Source: Stropharia rugosoannulata (lineage: Eukaryota; Basidiomycota; Agaricomycetes; Agaricales; Strophariaceae). Taken from it: 64,000 bases of DNA. Position numbers and translations under genes: made by a program. The first letter of the stretch is position 1; every line of letters starts with the position of its first letter. Shown piece by piece: positions 36,303-46,701 of the stretch. The notes under the pieces are model-generated. The model saw only the letters and a list, made by a program, of their open reading frames with translations. It searched no databases and was not told the DNA's origin. Where the stretch lies: assembly GCA_028532985.1 (NCBI GenBank), contig JANCIK010000002.1, positions 1,612,001 to 1,676,000 of the forward strand, in the 5' to 3' direction.

Positions 36303-37644
36303 ATGCCGAAGGTCAAATCTGAAAAGAGTGGAAACCCCGAGCGCTCCAATAATAGCGTTAGGACAAAGCAGACTGCACGAAAGACGCAGGCTGTACAAAA
36401 GAAGAAAGCCCCTGAAGACGACAAGGGAAATTGGGGACCACTGCGTGTCCGGGCGGGACAAACTGTGCGATTCTCACTACCTTATAGCAAGTTATAACCT
36501 CATTGGCACATTAACTACAGATTGCCCAAACTAAGGCATGTCAAAGCTACGGGTTAGAGGTCGGGGAGTTAACTGAGTTAAAGTCAGTCAAGCGACCGTG
36601 AGTTTATCTTGATTTCAGTTGTAGTTGAAGAGTGTTTTATGTGCTCATAGATGTACGGTCTATTGGGGCGGTAAACCTCATGGACTCCAAATGAAATTGT
36701 ATCAGGAGAGGGATATCGAATACAGAGCTTGGGAGAAGTATGGCGGCCCCAAAGGTTTGGAGGAGATGTGAGTTTGAAGTTATTCTGAATCTACTGTTGT
36801 TTGAGATTTACATTCGGGGTATAAGGATGGCTACAAAAGAAGCCAAGAAAGTTAAAAGCTTCACCCGGCCAGATGAATACTCGCACATCATGCCGAGAAT
36901 CGTCCACCCGGGCCCAAGCTCAGTTGTAGGGGATGGCATGCCACATGAGTCAGAGCCTCCCGCTTCGTACACAGAGTTGAGGGTCAAGAAGGCATTGGCG
37001 GACCGCGGGCGAGAGTGGCTGTGGAAGAGACTGTATGAGATCTGCAAGAATTACAAGCGCGGTTCTGCTCGCGACGACATGCTACACGCGGCGACGTTAT
37101 GGCTGCATTATCCGCCCCGGCCTACGTCGCCCGACCCAGCGTCTCCATCGTTCGCCGCGCTGAAGGAGGTGCTTTCCCAGGCACCGGCGCACATTGACGA
37201 CTACGGCGAAACGCCTGATCCCCCAGGGTTGACGACGCATCAAGACATGTTTACTGGCTCGATGCACGCTCGCTGGAACAAGGATTACACAGACATGCTG
37301 TACCCGCGCCTCATCGACGTCATCGAGGACCATGGGCTGGAAGGCTGGGAGAATGCCCGCTGGCTCGTATATGATAAGGTACATACCAGTCAGAATTATC
37401 CACCAAACACCGCTATTCAACTATGCATATGCAGAGTGTTGAGTGTAATCTGGCCGGACCCGAAAAGGTTCATTATCCAGGAGAACGGGAAGTTGGGTAT
37501 AAAGGATGGCAGTGGTTTGACCTGTATGGCGAGAGTTGGCTTGGTGGGAAAAGGCACGTAAATGACTACGGATACAACCCACCGCGGGACAAGTATCTTT
37601 CTGCCTTGCGCGATGTCGGTGTTGACGACGAGTATGTGTACTAA
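36303..37644 (+). CDS. XPA C-terminal-like domain protein, long form B (tandem paralogue)
   Basis: Head-to-tail paralogue of the preceding gene, 197 bp after its stop. Exons 36303-36464, 36521-36597, 36651-36767, 36826-37378, 37435-37644; 372 aa. A basic N-terminal extension (KSEKSGNPERSNNSVRTKQT, then ARKTQAVQKKK) could be a nuclear-localisation signal. The XPA-like part reads GNWGPLRVRAGQT, IAQTKACQSYGLEVGELTEL, MKLYQERDIEYRAWEKYGGP and KGLEEM. The C-terminal domain matches A in YPPRPTSPDPASPSFAALKE and HGLEGWENARWLVYDKSVEC. Introns occupy the same positions and phases as in A, so the pair arose by gene duplication. They have since diverged strongly, suggesting an old event or fast change. 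Confidence 0.72.
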
Positions 37645-38933
37645 AAAAAATCTGTTTCCGCTAGAAACGTTTGTTATCATCGTATTCAGGTAGCCGTGTT
37701 GTACTTTGTAACCGTACATAATTGTATTTTTTAATCTCTGCATGCGGCCATACATTAGATGATCTCTGCCCGCCGCCCTCCAAGCTTATAACTGTATATA
37801 TACGGCCAGAATCAATGATACTCGGCCATCTCTAAAGGCGCCTTATGACTGGACGGAATGAGTGCCAGACTGACATTCCAGCTCCACTTTAGAGATGGCC
37901 AGGCGTGGCAGCGGTCGGCCAGTTCAACCCCTCTCGGTGGCAATAAACACCCCGCGGCAGACGCCATGAGCCCTGTCGCACAAGTCGCGTAACTTGGTGC
38001 CGTGCGTGTACCGTGCACTACAGTAATTTTCCGCTCAAAGTAAAATGTTGAAATTGCTATGCCGTTTATTGCCCCAGAGGTGTTGTTCCGGTGTCCGTGA
38101 GTGGTACGCTGCGGGGTGCGAATCCCCGGGGGTTCGTGTGTAGCTCCTTTAATGGGTGGTTTACATCCGTGCAGCTACATGTAGTGCTGGGTTTGGAGAC
38201 GGGTGACCGTCTCTGGACATACCTTTTGACTTGCATTACACGACTGCAGGTCCGCTCTAATTGCGTCGTTATTTATATATATCGGGCTGATATCAGTGAT
38301 GTTGCAAACGCCCTGGCGCTTACACCCATCCAGTGTCGGCGCCTAATTTAGTCTTCCGATCAAATGACCAAACGGGGTTATTTCCCCGCTTACTATCCCA
38401 AACACGTCCTAGACTATCTCTTTCTCAAAGGCACGTTATAGCAAGTATCATGCCTGCTCCTATGTACACAATCCTACCAGCCTCAGTAAAATGCGTGTCA
38501 GGAACCACAGAGACCGTGCAACTTAGCATATGCAGGTGCCTGTCAGTGGGAGTATAGTAAATCTGTCTTATGACAGTATATGGCTACTACGAGGCCGACG
38601 TCGGGCGCTGGTCTAGCATGGTGGGCCTGCGGGACTTAAATGAGGTGCGTGGTTTGGCGCCAAGTTCAACAAGCACCGTCGATCCCCACCTCTGATCAAC
38701 ACGCTACCGTGCGCGGCTGTCGAGTCGCCTAGAGCATCTTCAAGTATGTCGTTTTCATGCTTAATCTCGATGTATTGTACACCATAACAAGTTTTGCTGC
38801 CCATCGACTCAACTATATCATTGTGCATAGTAATCTCGACGCCCCCAACTTCATTTGAACGGACAAATTGACTTGAGTTTAGTCTGAGACGTCTGAGTAA
38901 TACGACACTAAATATGAGACTTCGTACCACCTA
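37645..38933. other. 1.3 kb intergenic region with a hairpin
   Basis: Downstream of XPA-like gene B and of the TAD1 stop. Short frames only. Contains the 14-bp inverted repeat at 37824-37900. I looked for tRNA arms around 38090-38140 and found none that fold properly. Confidence 0.5.
37824..37900. repeat. 14-bp perfect inverted repeat, 49-nt spacer
   Basis: GGCCATCTCTAAAG at 37824-37837 is the exact reverse complement of CTTTAGAGATGGCC at 37887-37900. It could be a hairpin in a transcript, a tiny inverted-repeat element, or a binding site. No clear target duplication flanks it. Confidence 0.5.
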
Positions 38934-40357
38934 TCATAGACAATTTTCGCCCTGATTTCCGGATGACTGGGAGTCTTCAGTCGAGTCCGGAGTGGCGGAC
39001 GCTGACTCTGCGACGACGTCCCCGTGAATGTTGAACTGCTGCCATTCGTCCCCCGTCGGTATCCAGCCAGAAAAAGGGCCCTCGGGCCCAATTAGAACGC
39101 GCTTCGCGGCTTGATAGTCTGTTGAGCGCTGTTTGACCTCGAGGTATGTCGTTGTGTCGCTGTATGCTGTGAGGTTATTAGTCTGCGAGATGGAGAGCGG
39201 GCGCACTTGAGTTTGACGTCGGGCATGAGCTCTGCGTAGAGGCTGAACAATGCGATGCGGGAGAGTGATGGCCTGGTGGTGGTTGGTCAATTGCTAGTGG
39301 GAGTGAGGTTGGGCGTACCGCGACTTGGGCCGATAGCGGTGCTTGGGGGAGACCCCGCGGCGCAGGCCGTTGATGAGGATCTCGGACGGGGTGTCGCAGT
39401 CGGCGATCCAGCAGAAAGCTAACAGTTGTGAGAGGCAGAAGGATGACCTGAAGGCGGTACGTACATTCGTTTGAGGACGAGGACGAGCCGAGGACGGTCC
39501 GCGAGTGTTCGAACGGCACGTCGGTGAACTCGATCTCGGGCACGTGGAGCGCGTATCCAGGGGGCAGATCGGTAGCATTGAGCGCGCCCAGACGGCTACC
39601 GAACGCGCGCGCACAGTCCTCAGCAGCGATGTCGCGCAGCTCGGGGGGCACCTCGCCGATAACGATGCGGTCGATGTAAATCGGAGCGAGGAAGGGTGCG
39701 CCGAGGGCGCCCTGGATGCCAAGGACTGCCCAGCGGGCGATCTTGTCGCTGCAAGAGAGGCAGCGGGTGGGCGGGCTGTCTGCACGGCCAGGTTTGGTGC
39801 GCAGAACCCCGAGGACGGAGTAGTCGGTGCGCCCGCGGGCGGCGGCGCCAGGCGCGAGAGTGGGGTGGGCAGCGTCAGCCATGAGGGCGGCGGCGGCGGG
39901 GTCCTGCTGGGCGGCGAGGGTGCGGGTGGATGCGTCGCCGCCTGGAGGGGTCAGCGGGGCGGAGATAGGGCGGGGACGGGGACGGGGACGGACAGGGCAG
40001 CGTGGACACGTAGAGCGCGAGGCGGGCCTCGGGGTGCAGCGCGGCACGGCCGTCGGGGAGCGGCACAAGCCAGGGCGAGGTGCGCGGCGAGGTGTGTGCG
40101 CGCATGCGGCGGACCTCGTGCAGCAGCCAGCGCAGGGCGGCACGGCGGGCGAGGGCCTCGGCGTGGCAGTCGTGGACGGCGTCGCCGCGCGGCGAGAGAC
40201 GGGTGGCGGGGGCGCACTTGGTGCCGGTGGCAATGCCGATGGGGGTAGGAGCGGTGCCGGGGGCGGTGAGGACGAGGGCGGCGAGGACGGTCCAAGCGCG
40301 GTGCTGCGGGGTGGGCGCGTGGGCGTGGTAGGATGTGTGGACGGGAAGAAGCAGCAT
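38934..40357 (-). CDS. TAD1: tRNA-specific adenosine deaminase (ADAT1/Tad1)
   Basis: Zinc-dependent editing enzyme converting A37 to inosine in tRNA-Ala. Exons 40357-39994, 39941-39465, 39418-39319, 39272-39207, 39159-38934; 410 aa. The deaminase domain shows the catalytic HAE at residues 65-67 (GDAVHDCHAEALARR) and the zinc cysteines Cys122 in PCGDAST and Cys185 in CLSCSDK. It continues ARWAVLGIQGALG, APIYIDRIVIGE, SFCWIADCD and RLSRIALFSLYAEL-type helices, and ends near TDYQAAKRVLIGPEGPFSGW. The first intron cuts inside the PCGDAST codons. The C-terminal tail is Ser/Asp-rich. The last intron was chosen by phase (donor GTGCGC, acceptor CATACAG). The start shares a very short divergent promoter with the next gene. 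Confidence 0.88.
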
Positions 40358-40479
40358 GGCGTGTGAGTTTGTGTGTGATTGATGGCTGATGTGTTGGTTC
40401 GTCGTCTCTTGTCCGCTGCAGCCACCATCCCAGTCCGCCGTGCCAGGCCTTCCAGTCCTTTCTTCTTCCGTTCCTTACC

Positions 40480-43400
40480 ATGGATGACGACGCTGCTGCA
40501 CGGAACAGGGTACGTCTTTTGTTGGCTCACTCGCTCCCGCTGACCCCTCCCCCAGTTCGATTCGTTCAAACTAGGCATGGGACCCCCTCCGTCTGCGCCG
40601 GGCGGTGCCCGCAAACATGCCCATTCACGCTCCCATTCCCGCAACTTATCCTTCTCTTTCCCCGCTCTCAAAGCTACGACCCCGCACGACTCTCTCCCCG
40701 CCCTCTCCCCGTCTCCGTCCCCCACCTCCCCCAACCTCGCCGTCTCCTCGAAGCGCAACTCCCACCACAGGCGCCGCTCCTCAGTCTCTACCCGCCACGA
40801 GTCTGCAGAAATGATGGGCGTCGCCCTTCCTGATCTCCCGCCGTCCGCCTCAGAAGACAACATCAACCTCGGCGAAAAGGACTCCATTCGCCGCAGGGCC
40901 CTCTGGGCGCTCGAGGGCAAGCCCGACGTCTCCTTCAGCAAGGTCGAGATCCCCGACATATCCACCGCCGACATGGACAAGTTCATCGTCGACCTTTGTG
41001 CGTCGCCTGTTTCCATCCTTTTCCTCCTGCTAACTTTACGTACCTAGCCGCAAAATCGGCCGCTCCTTCCTTCGGCATGGGAACCAAGCGCGATTCCTTC
41101 AAGCTTCTTGCCGTCTCTTCTTCCGCAAAGGACCAATTGCATACTTTGCTCGAAGAAGAAGAGGAAGAAGAGGACCCTGCAGACCTAGCAGAGAAGGAAA
41201 ACGTACATCCTGTCACAAAGGCGACTCCCTCTAGGCCACGCCCCAACCTCCGCCCACTGTCGCTCACCCCCGAGAATCTCCACATCACCGCCCCGCAAAC
41301 CTTGCCTTCACCCACCCCTAGCCCAGGCCCCCGTTCTGGTCTGCGTGCTCTGGCCCTCACTGCTTCGGCCACGACCGATGACACAACCCCGACAGCTACC
41401 GTAAAGCAGGCACGTCGCGCTTCCCTTGTCATTTCCCCGCCTCCGACTAGCAGACCCGTTCTCAACCTCGCCCTCGATCAGCTCGAAAACGCCTGCGAAG
41501 ATGACTCAAAACCCACGCGCAGGAGCAGCATTTCTTACAAACGCTCTTCGCACGGCAGCGTGACGACCAACGCCGCTGGCCTTCCCACGCCAGAAATGAC
41601 ACCTACCTTTGGCCGCCGCTATTCGAACGCCTCAGTCGATTCTTCTCTTAGTCTCGGTCCCAACACACGCAGCACGGACGACGACCTTTTTCCCATCCCC
41701 CCGACACAAAGCCGGCCACTCAGCGCGAGCGAGCAGCATTTTCTCTTTAAGTCGCATAATGCGCTTTTGGCGCGCATAACCGACCTTGAGCGAGCGCTGT
41801 CGCTGAGACGCCGGGAGTCGGGGGGAGCTTTTTCCTCAACTGGGGGCGGCAGCTCGCGCCCCATGTCCCTCGCGTCCTCCCGCTCCTCCATCAGTGACCA
41901 CGTACCGGGAAGCGATGCCGATGCTCCTGCCGGCCCGAGCGACGAGATGCTCCATCTCATTGCAGACCTCAAGGCAGAGCGTGACGAACTCAAGCGTGAT
42001 GCCGACGGTTGGCGCACACGCGTGGCCAACATGGAAACGCAGATTGGCGTCCTTGGCAAGCGCGTGGAGAACGAGCGGCGTGAGTCTTGGGTCGCGCGAT
42101 CCCGTGCTGGCCTACTTGAGGTCGAGAAGGGCGTCCTTGCTAAGAAGGTCGCGCAGCTCGAGCAGATGCAGGCCGACCGCGAGGAGACGCATGCGCACGA
42201 GGCTGCTTCATGGACCGCAGAGCGCGACGAGCTCGTAAAACGTGAGCAAGATGCGCTGAACCGTGTCCGGGAGCTCGAGGACGAGCTTGCGCGTGTGCGC
42301 GACGAGTTGGATGCTGCCACCTCGGTAAAATCTGTGCCAGATCCTCTTGCGACGCCCACGCCGCATACCTCCATCCATGGGCTTGGGTTTGCTTCGGGTG
42401 ATTCGGAAAGCTCAGCTACAGACATCGAACTCGAGTCGGATGACAGCGACCGGTTTGCGTTCAAGGTCCATGAGGAGCGAGCGCTCTTTGAGTCGGGCTC
42501 AGAGCACAGCGGCGACGAGGACACATTCTGTGATGATGATGAAGACAACGGTTTGGCTGGGTATGAAGACGAGGACGAGAATGACACGGACATGAGCCTC
42601 CAGTCGTCCTCCTCTTTTGGGTCCGGTTCAGAGGACGAGGGTGCCCCACACTCGCCGACAACGCCCCGCCCGAGCCAAGTGTTCACGCCCCCTCGCCTCG
42701 GGCCGGCCCCCGCTCATGCGCGCCGTGCTACGTTATCCAAGACGTGGCGCTTCCCATTCGGCTCCGCCCGTGCACCAATGACATACCAGAAGCCTCCGGT
42801 AGACGACGACGAAGACGACAAGTTCTTCGGATGTCTAGACGACCGCGACGATGATGGCGAGCGTGAGGTGCCTTCTAGCCCCTCGGCATACTCGTATGAG
42901 CGCAGCAAGGACCGATTTGCCAGCGCTTTTAAGAGTGCACCGGACAATGACAACGCATCGTTTTTCCTCCCAGGCCTTGGCTGCCCCGCGGCCGAGGAGC
43001 CGGAGGAAATTGTGCAGGACCGGTCACTTGCGGTCGTTGCGGAGGAGGATGAGGATGAGCTTAATGAAAATAACGACGACGAGGAGGATGACAATGACGA
43101 AAACACGTTTGGTGGAGACATGGGCGGAATCCGCATCATTTTCACGCCCCCACAGGAGGAAGAGCCCGTCGAGGAGCCGCCGCAGATCGTGATCACCTCG
43201 CCTGCGAAGCGCACCTCGCCCCCGCCCGTCTTGCCCGCGCTCGACTTTAGCTTTGGTGACGAGGAGGAGAGCGAGGACGATACGATGCAGGGCATTCCAT
43301 TCAGTTTTGCGCGCTTGCTCGAGGAGACGGAGAAGGAGAATTTACAAGTATCCTCTCCGCCCGCGTCGCCGCCTGCTGTCTCTTCTGTTCCCACCGCTGT

Positions 43401-43899
43401 CGCCTCCATACTTGCTCCGGCTTCACCACCACCGACCTCCGCTGTGCTGGTTACGCCCCCATCGTCCCTGCCCCGCGCTGCACCGGCCATCTCGCAACGC
43501 CCAACCTCACCTTCTCGCATCCCGCGACCCTCGTCGCCCGTCTCAGTCATACCCCGCCCAACAACGTCCCGCGGCTTGCCCTCCTCGACCGACACGCCTA
43601 TACGACTACCTCTGCGAAGCATGACGCACCCCATGTCGCCGCCGCCGCCTGCATTGACGGCGGCGCCATGCACCCCGGCGGCGAAACGTGCGGGGGCCGC
43701 CGTGTCGTTCATCCCGACGCCAGTGTCGTCGCCTGTGCCGATGAAGACCGCGCCGCGTACACCGACCTCGACGTTCATCCGCCAGCCGGTACGCAAGCCT
43801 CTGATGGCCACGCTCGCGGGCGCGCAGAAGACATGTGGAAGTAATGGAAATAGACAGGCAAATGGTTCGGCCCTGATTCTCCCCCCGCGTCGTTTGTAG
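40480..43899 (+). CDS. large Ser-rich, acidic, coiled-coil protein of unknown function
   Basis: Exons 40480-40509, 40556-40997, 41048-43899; 1107 aa if it stops at 43899. It opens MDDDAAARNRFDSFKLGMG, then a His/Ser/Pro-rich disordered part and a conserved-looking block (RRRALWALEGKPDVSFSKVE). A coiled coil runs at about residues 400-560 (MLHLIADLKAERDELKRDAD, VAQLEQMQADREETHAHEAA). Strongly acidic clusters follow (EEDEDELNENNDDEEDDNDE). The end is Pro/Ser/Thr-rich with SRIPRPSSP-type motifs. Composition suggests a phospho-regulated scaffold. The stop at 43899 is only 38 bp from the next open frame, and a phase-correct intron could skip it (donor 43841, acceptor about 43965). So the real protein may extend to 44753. 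No enzyme domain recognised. Confidence 0.7.
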
Positions 43900-43937
43900 G
43901 TCGTACTGATTCATGCTCTTTTTTTCCTCCTTGGTCG

Positions 43938-44753
43938 TTGTTTTGTGCCTCCGTTTGCTCAGATATGGCTTTGAATACCGCGTCCGATACAGATACGATC
44001 CCGGATGCCCGTCATGGTTCTGCGACCACGTCCTTTTCCTCCTCCTCTTCGTTTTCCTCGTCTTTGTGTTTCGAGTACCCTGTTGTGTCTTCTTTGTCCC
44101 GTTCTAGCTCTAGCGCTTGTTCTCCCTCGACGCAGCCTCTTTACCATAGCCCTCGCCAGGCCCCCGCACGCACCGCCGTTTCTTCATTCTACAATTTTTT
44201 TGATCTGGGTGGCAGTTCTTCTGATGAGGCTGCGTCGTCTGCACACACAGCCAGCACTGAGTACTCACATCTACACTCGACGTCGGGCTCTAGCACAGGC
44301 TCTGCGACATCGCAGGAGACTGTGACTGCTGCGTTCTCGTTAGTCGCGTCTCCCTTTAAGAACCTGACGAGCCTCGTTTCGCTGCCCTGGGCGGGTGCCC
44401 TGCCGTCCTCATCTCTTTCATCCTCCTCATCGTTGTCGTTGTCGTCCGCATCTTCCGACTGTTCTACGCCTCCCAGCTCTTTCTCCGCATTCACGCCCTC
44501 TTCGTCTTCGTCTTCCGTATGGGTCCCGACTCACGACCGGGCGGACCACGCGCACCAGATGCGCCTTCAGCATATGCAACATAAGGAGAAGGAACGAGAG
44601 CGGAAGAGGCGATGCAGTGGCTTTGTGCCGCGCGAGGTGCAGCTGCGCAAGCTGTACATACGCATGCAGGTCGAGGGTGCTGTGCCGATGACTATGGCTG
44701 CTGCTTCGGGTATGCCCTGCCGCACGTGCGACGGCGGTGTCGTGCGCATATGA
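43938..44753 (+). CDS. Ser-rich open frame, probably the last exon of the preceding gene
   Basis: Open for about 271 codons, with poly-Ser stretches in the middle and a charged, more ordered C-terminus (HQMRLQHMQHKEKERERKRR; VPREVQLRKLYIRMQVEGAV; MPCRTCDGGVVRI). A strong pyrimidine tract ending TTTGCTCAG precedes 43966, an ideal acceptor. Joining it to a donor at 43841 (GTAATG) keeps frame with the coiled-coil protein upstream. As a separate gene it would have a 38-bp promoter, which is unlikely in this genome. If independent, the start would be 43938 or the Met at 43968. Function unknown. Confidence 0.55.
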   Translation: MFCASVCSDMALNTASDTDTIPDARHGSATTSFSSSSSFSSSLCFEYPVVSSLSRSSSSACSPSTQPLYHSPRQAPARTAVSSFYNFFDLGGSSSDEAASSAHTASTEYSHLHSTSGSSTGSATSQETVTAAFSLVASPFKNLTSLVSLPWAGALPSSSLSSSSSLSLSSASSDCSTPPSSFSAFTPSSSSSSVWVPTHDRADHAHQMRLQHMQHKEKERERKRRCSGFVPREVQLRKLYIRMQVEGAVPMTMAAASGMPCRTCDGGVVRI

Positions 44754-46170
44754 GGTGTGTACTTATCTGCGACTTGTTCTCGAGTGTATGTTTCGCTAAT
44801 TATTTCTGTTCAGACCCTTCGTGCTTTGTCTTTCTTCCCTCCCTGCTCAGCGACCGTGCAAAAATTGAGGCTTCGGCCAGCTCTTATTTCTCACTTATCT
44901 TTTATTCCCATTCCCAGTTCCATCCTGTTTGTTTTACGGGCTCCTTGTACACTTATGAGCCCCTACACATTTTTCCTCCCGCTTGTTACGACTCGCCCCC
45001 CGCTCCAGCTCGCATATACCTACCTACCAGATACCGTCATGCATGCACCACCGTAAACACTCTATGCCCACATATGTCCCTTTTCTTCCCTTTATCTTGC
45101 CTGAGAACCTATCTATTCCCCCGCGATCCACCGTGCGCACGTACACCCCCTCCCGAGTCCCGGCCTCCTACGTCCCCTCGCCTTCCCTTCTTTGCTTGCC
45201 GCACATTCCCCGTGCGGCGCGTGCCGCATCCGCTCGCTTCTCTCTTTCCCTACACATACGTACGACTGCGGTGGCTTGATGCCGCCGCCCACCAACCTCT
45301 GCGCTACTGCCAGAGGGGACGGACTTTTTCTCGCAGCTTTCCGCCTGCCTTGGCTCCTCTTCCCTTCCCCCTTCCTATTTCCTTCGACACTTCTCCTGCA
45401 TGGGGGTGTACACCTGTGTATTAGTAGCGCCGCTCGCCCCGCTTTCTTGTCCCGTCTCAGTCTGTCATTGTAGTGTTTGTCAGATTAAGTATTATCCTTT
45501 TTTTCTCTTTTTTTTCTTGTAGGTGATTCATGATTGATGAGATGATGAACTGCACCCGCCGGGTTCCTACCTGGTTTTATTTTATTTTGAATATACTTAC
45601 GCTGTATGCTGTGTATGACACTGCCGCGTGATGAATGAGCTTGAGATCGGTGGTGGAATGTGTGAGATAGGTGCATACCCGATTTTAAACATCGATCGAT
45701 GTTTGCTACGCAGCTACTACGGTGAGCGAGGTGCAAGGGGTCTTGTGTACGTAGGTATTTGATGGGATCACTATATAGGCGCCCGCGAGTCTGTCGGTTA
45801 TGACGATGGTACGAAGGGCCAATAAGCTAACAGCACTTTGATTCTGAGTAGTGCTTGAGGTAGGTACATATGTTTTCGCTATGCGGTGATGGGATCAGTG
45901 TCAATATTAAGCACCTATCAGTAAAATTCCTAAATTTTGAGCTAATACAAAGATGGTGAAAGCGCTGTTTTTGATTGTATGCAGTGATACTTATGAACAT
46001 TGTACTTGAGTTGGAAAAGAAAAAGAAAACCGTCCAACTCTTAGAAAAATCAAAGGAATAAATACTCCAGTAAACCATACTAGGCAACGGGCCTGAAACA
46101 AATCGGATACGAAAAGTATGTTTGGTGTCTTAGTAGTTCAGTTCCGAAATCTTGAATAACTCTTTCGGCA
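44754..46170. other. 1.4 kb intergenic, pyrimidine-rich left half
   Basis: From 44760 to about 45450 the plus strand is C/T-rich, giving long but compositionally driven frames on both strands. This looks like 3' UTR and flank. The rest is AT-rich without signals. Confidence 0.5.
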
Positions 46171-46701
46171 CTAGTAAAACCTGGGACGCGGAAAGAATGG
46201 GACAGTTTTGCGCGGTGGTTTCTGATTCCAATCCGCCTCCTTCATATCGAGCCTATTGTTATATGGGACACACACAGAGTAGCACTAAGACCTCAGCTGT
46301 GATGGCATAGATAGCAAAGACTCACGTCTGTTCCAACCCCTCCGGCCCACCGTATTTCTTCCATGCCCTTCTTTCAACTTCGCGCTCGTTATATAAGTAC
46401 ATAGGCCTTTCTCTCTCGACGCCGTTTATCACCTTGGTGATTCTGAAAGTTATCAACATGTGTATAGTACTATGGTCAGCGATAGTATGTATGGAGTCCA
46501 AGGTAGGTTTAGTCACTCTGTTTCCTCGTATTCCAGGCCTTCGAGGTCCTCGGGGCTCAAATGGTATTGCTGTATTGCGAATTTCTTGCATATCTAAAGT
46601 AGGTCGGAGATGATTCAGAACAAATGTCTCGCAGTTATGCGCACCGTTTCTGACTCGGGTACGCGGGACGGTCCCCACTTCGAAGGATTCCAGTTTCTCA
46701 T
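46171..46701 (-). CDS. XPA C-terminal-like domain protein, short form C
   Basis: Four exons: 46701-46645, 46593-46517, 46442-46326, 46252-46171; 110 aa. It reads MRNWNPSKWGPSRVPESET, ICKKFAIQQYHLSPEDLEGL, MYLYNEREVERRAWKKYGGP, EGLEQT, then a basic tail (NQKPPRKTVPFFPRPRFY). The first three exons are 57, 77 and 117 nt, identical to gene D at 57.3 kb; exons 2 and 3 also match the long forms. The tail PPRKTV..FPRP is shared with D. This is a stand-alone XPA C-terminal-like module lacking both a zinc finger and the C-terminal domain of A and B. Phases close without stops. A role in nucleic-acid binding is plausible by family but not shown. Confidence 0.72.

Noticed and set aside
38090..38140. Possible tRNA (GCGAATCCCCGG resembles a T-arm)
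   Set aside because: No matching acceptor stem, D-arm or anticodon stem could be formed around it.
39178..41016. 612-codon minus-strand open frame
   Set aside because: Only its 39.5-39.94 kb part codes (TAD1 exon 2). The rest runs through introns, other frames and antisense of the coiled-coil gene; long because the region is GC-rich.
42714..43811. 365-codon minus-strand frame opposite the coiled-coil gene
   Set aside because: Ser/Gly-rich mirror of acidic and Ser codons on the plus strand; no domain, no splice signals of its own.
44983..45473. Overlapping plus-strand frames in the C/T-rich region
   Set aside because: Length is explained by pyrimidine-rich composition; no conserved sequence pattern.
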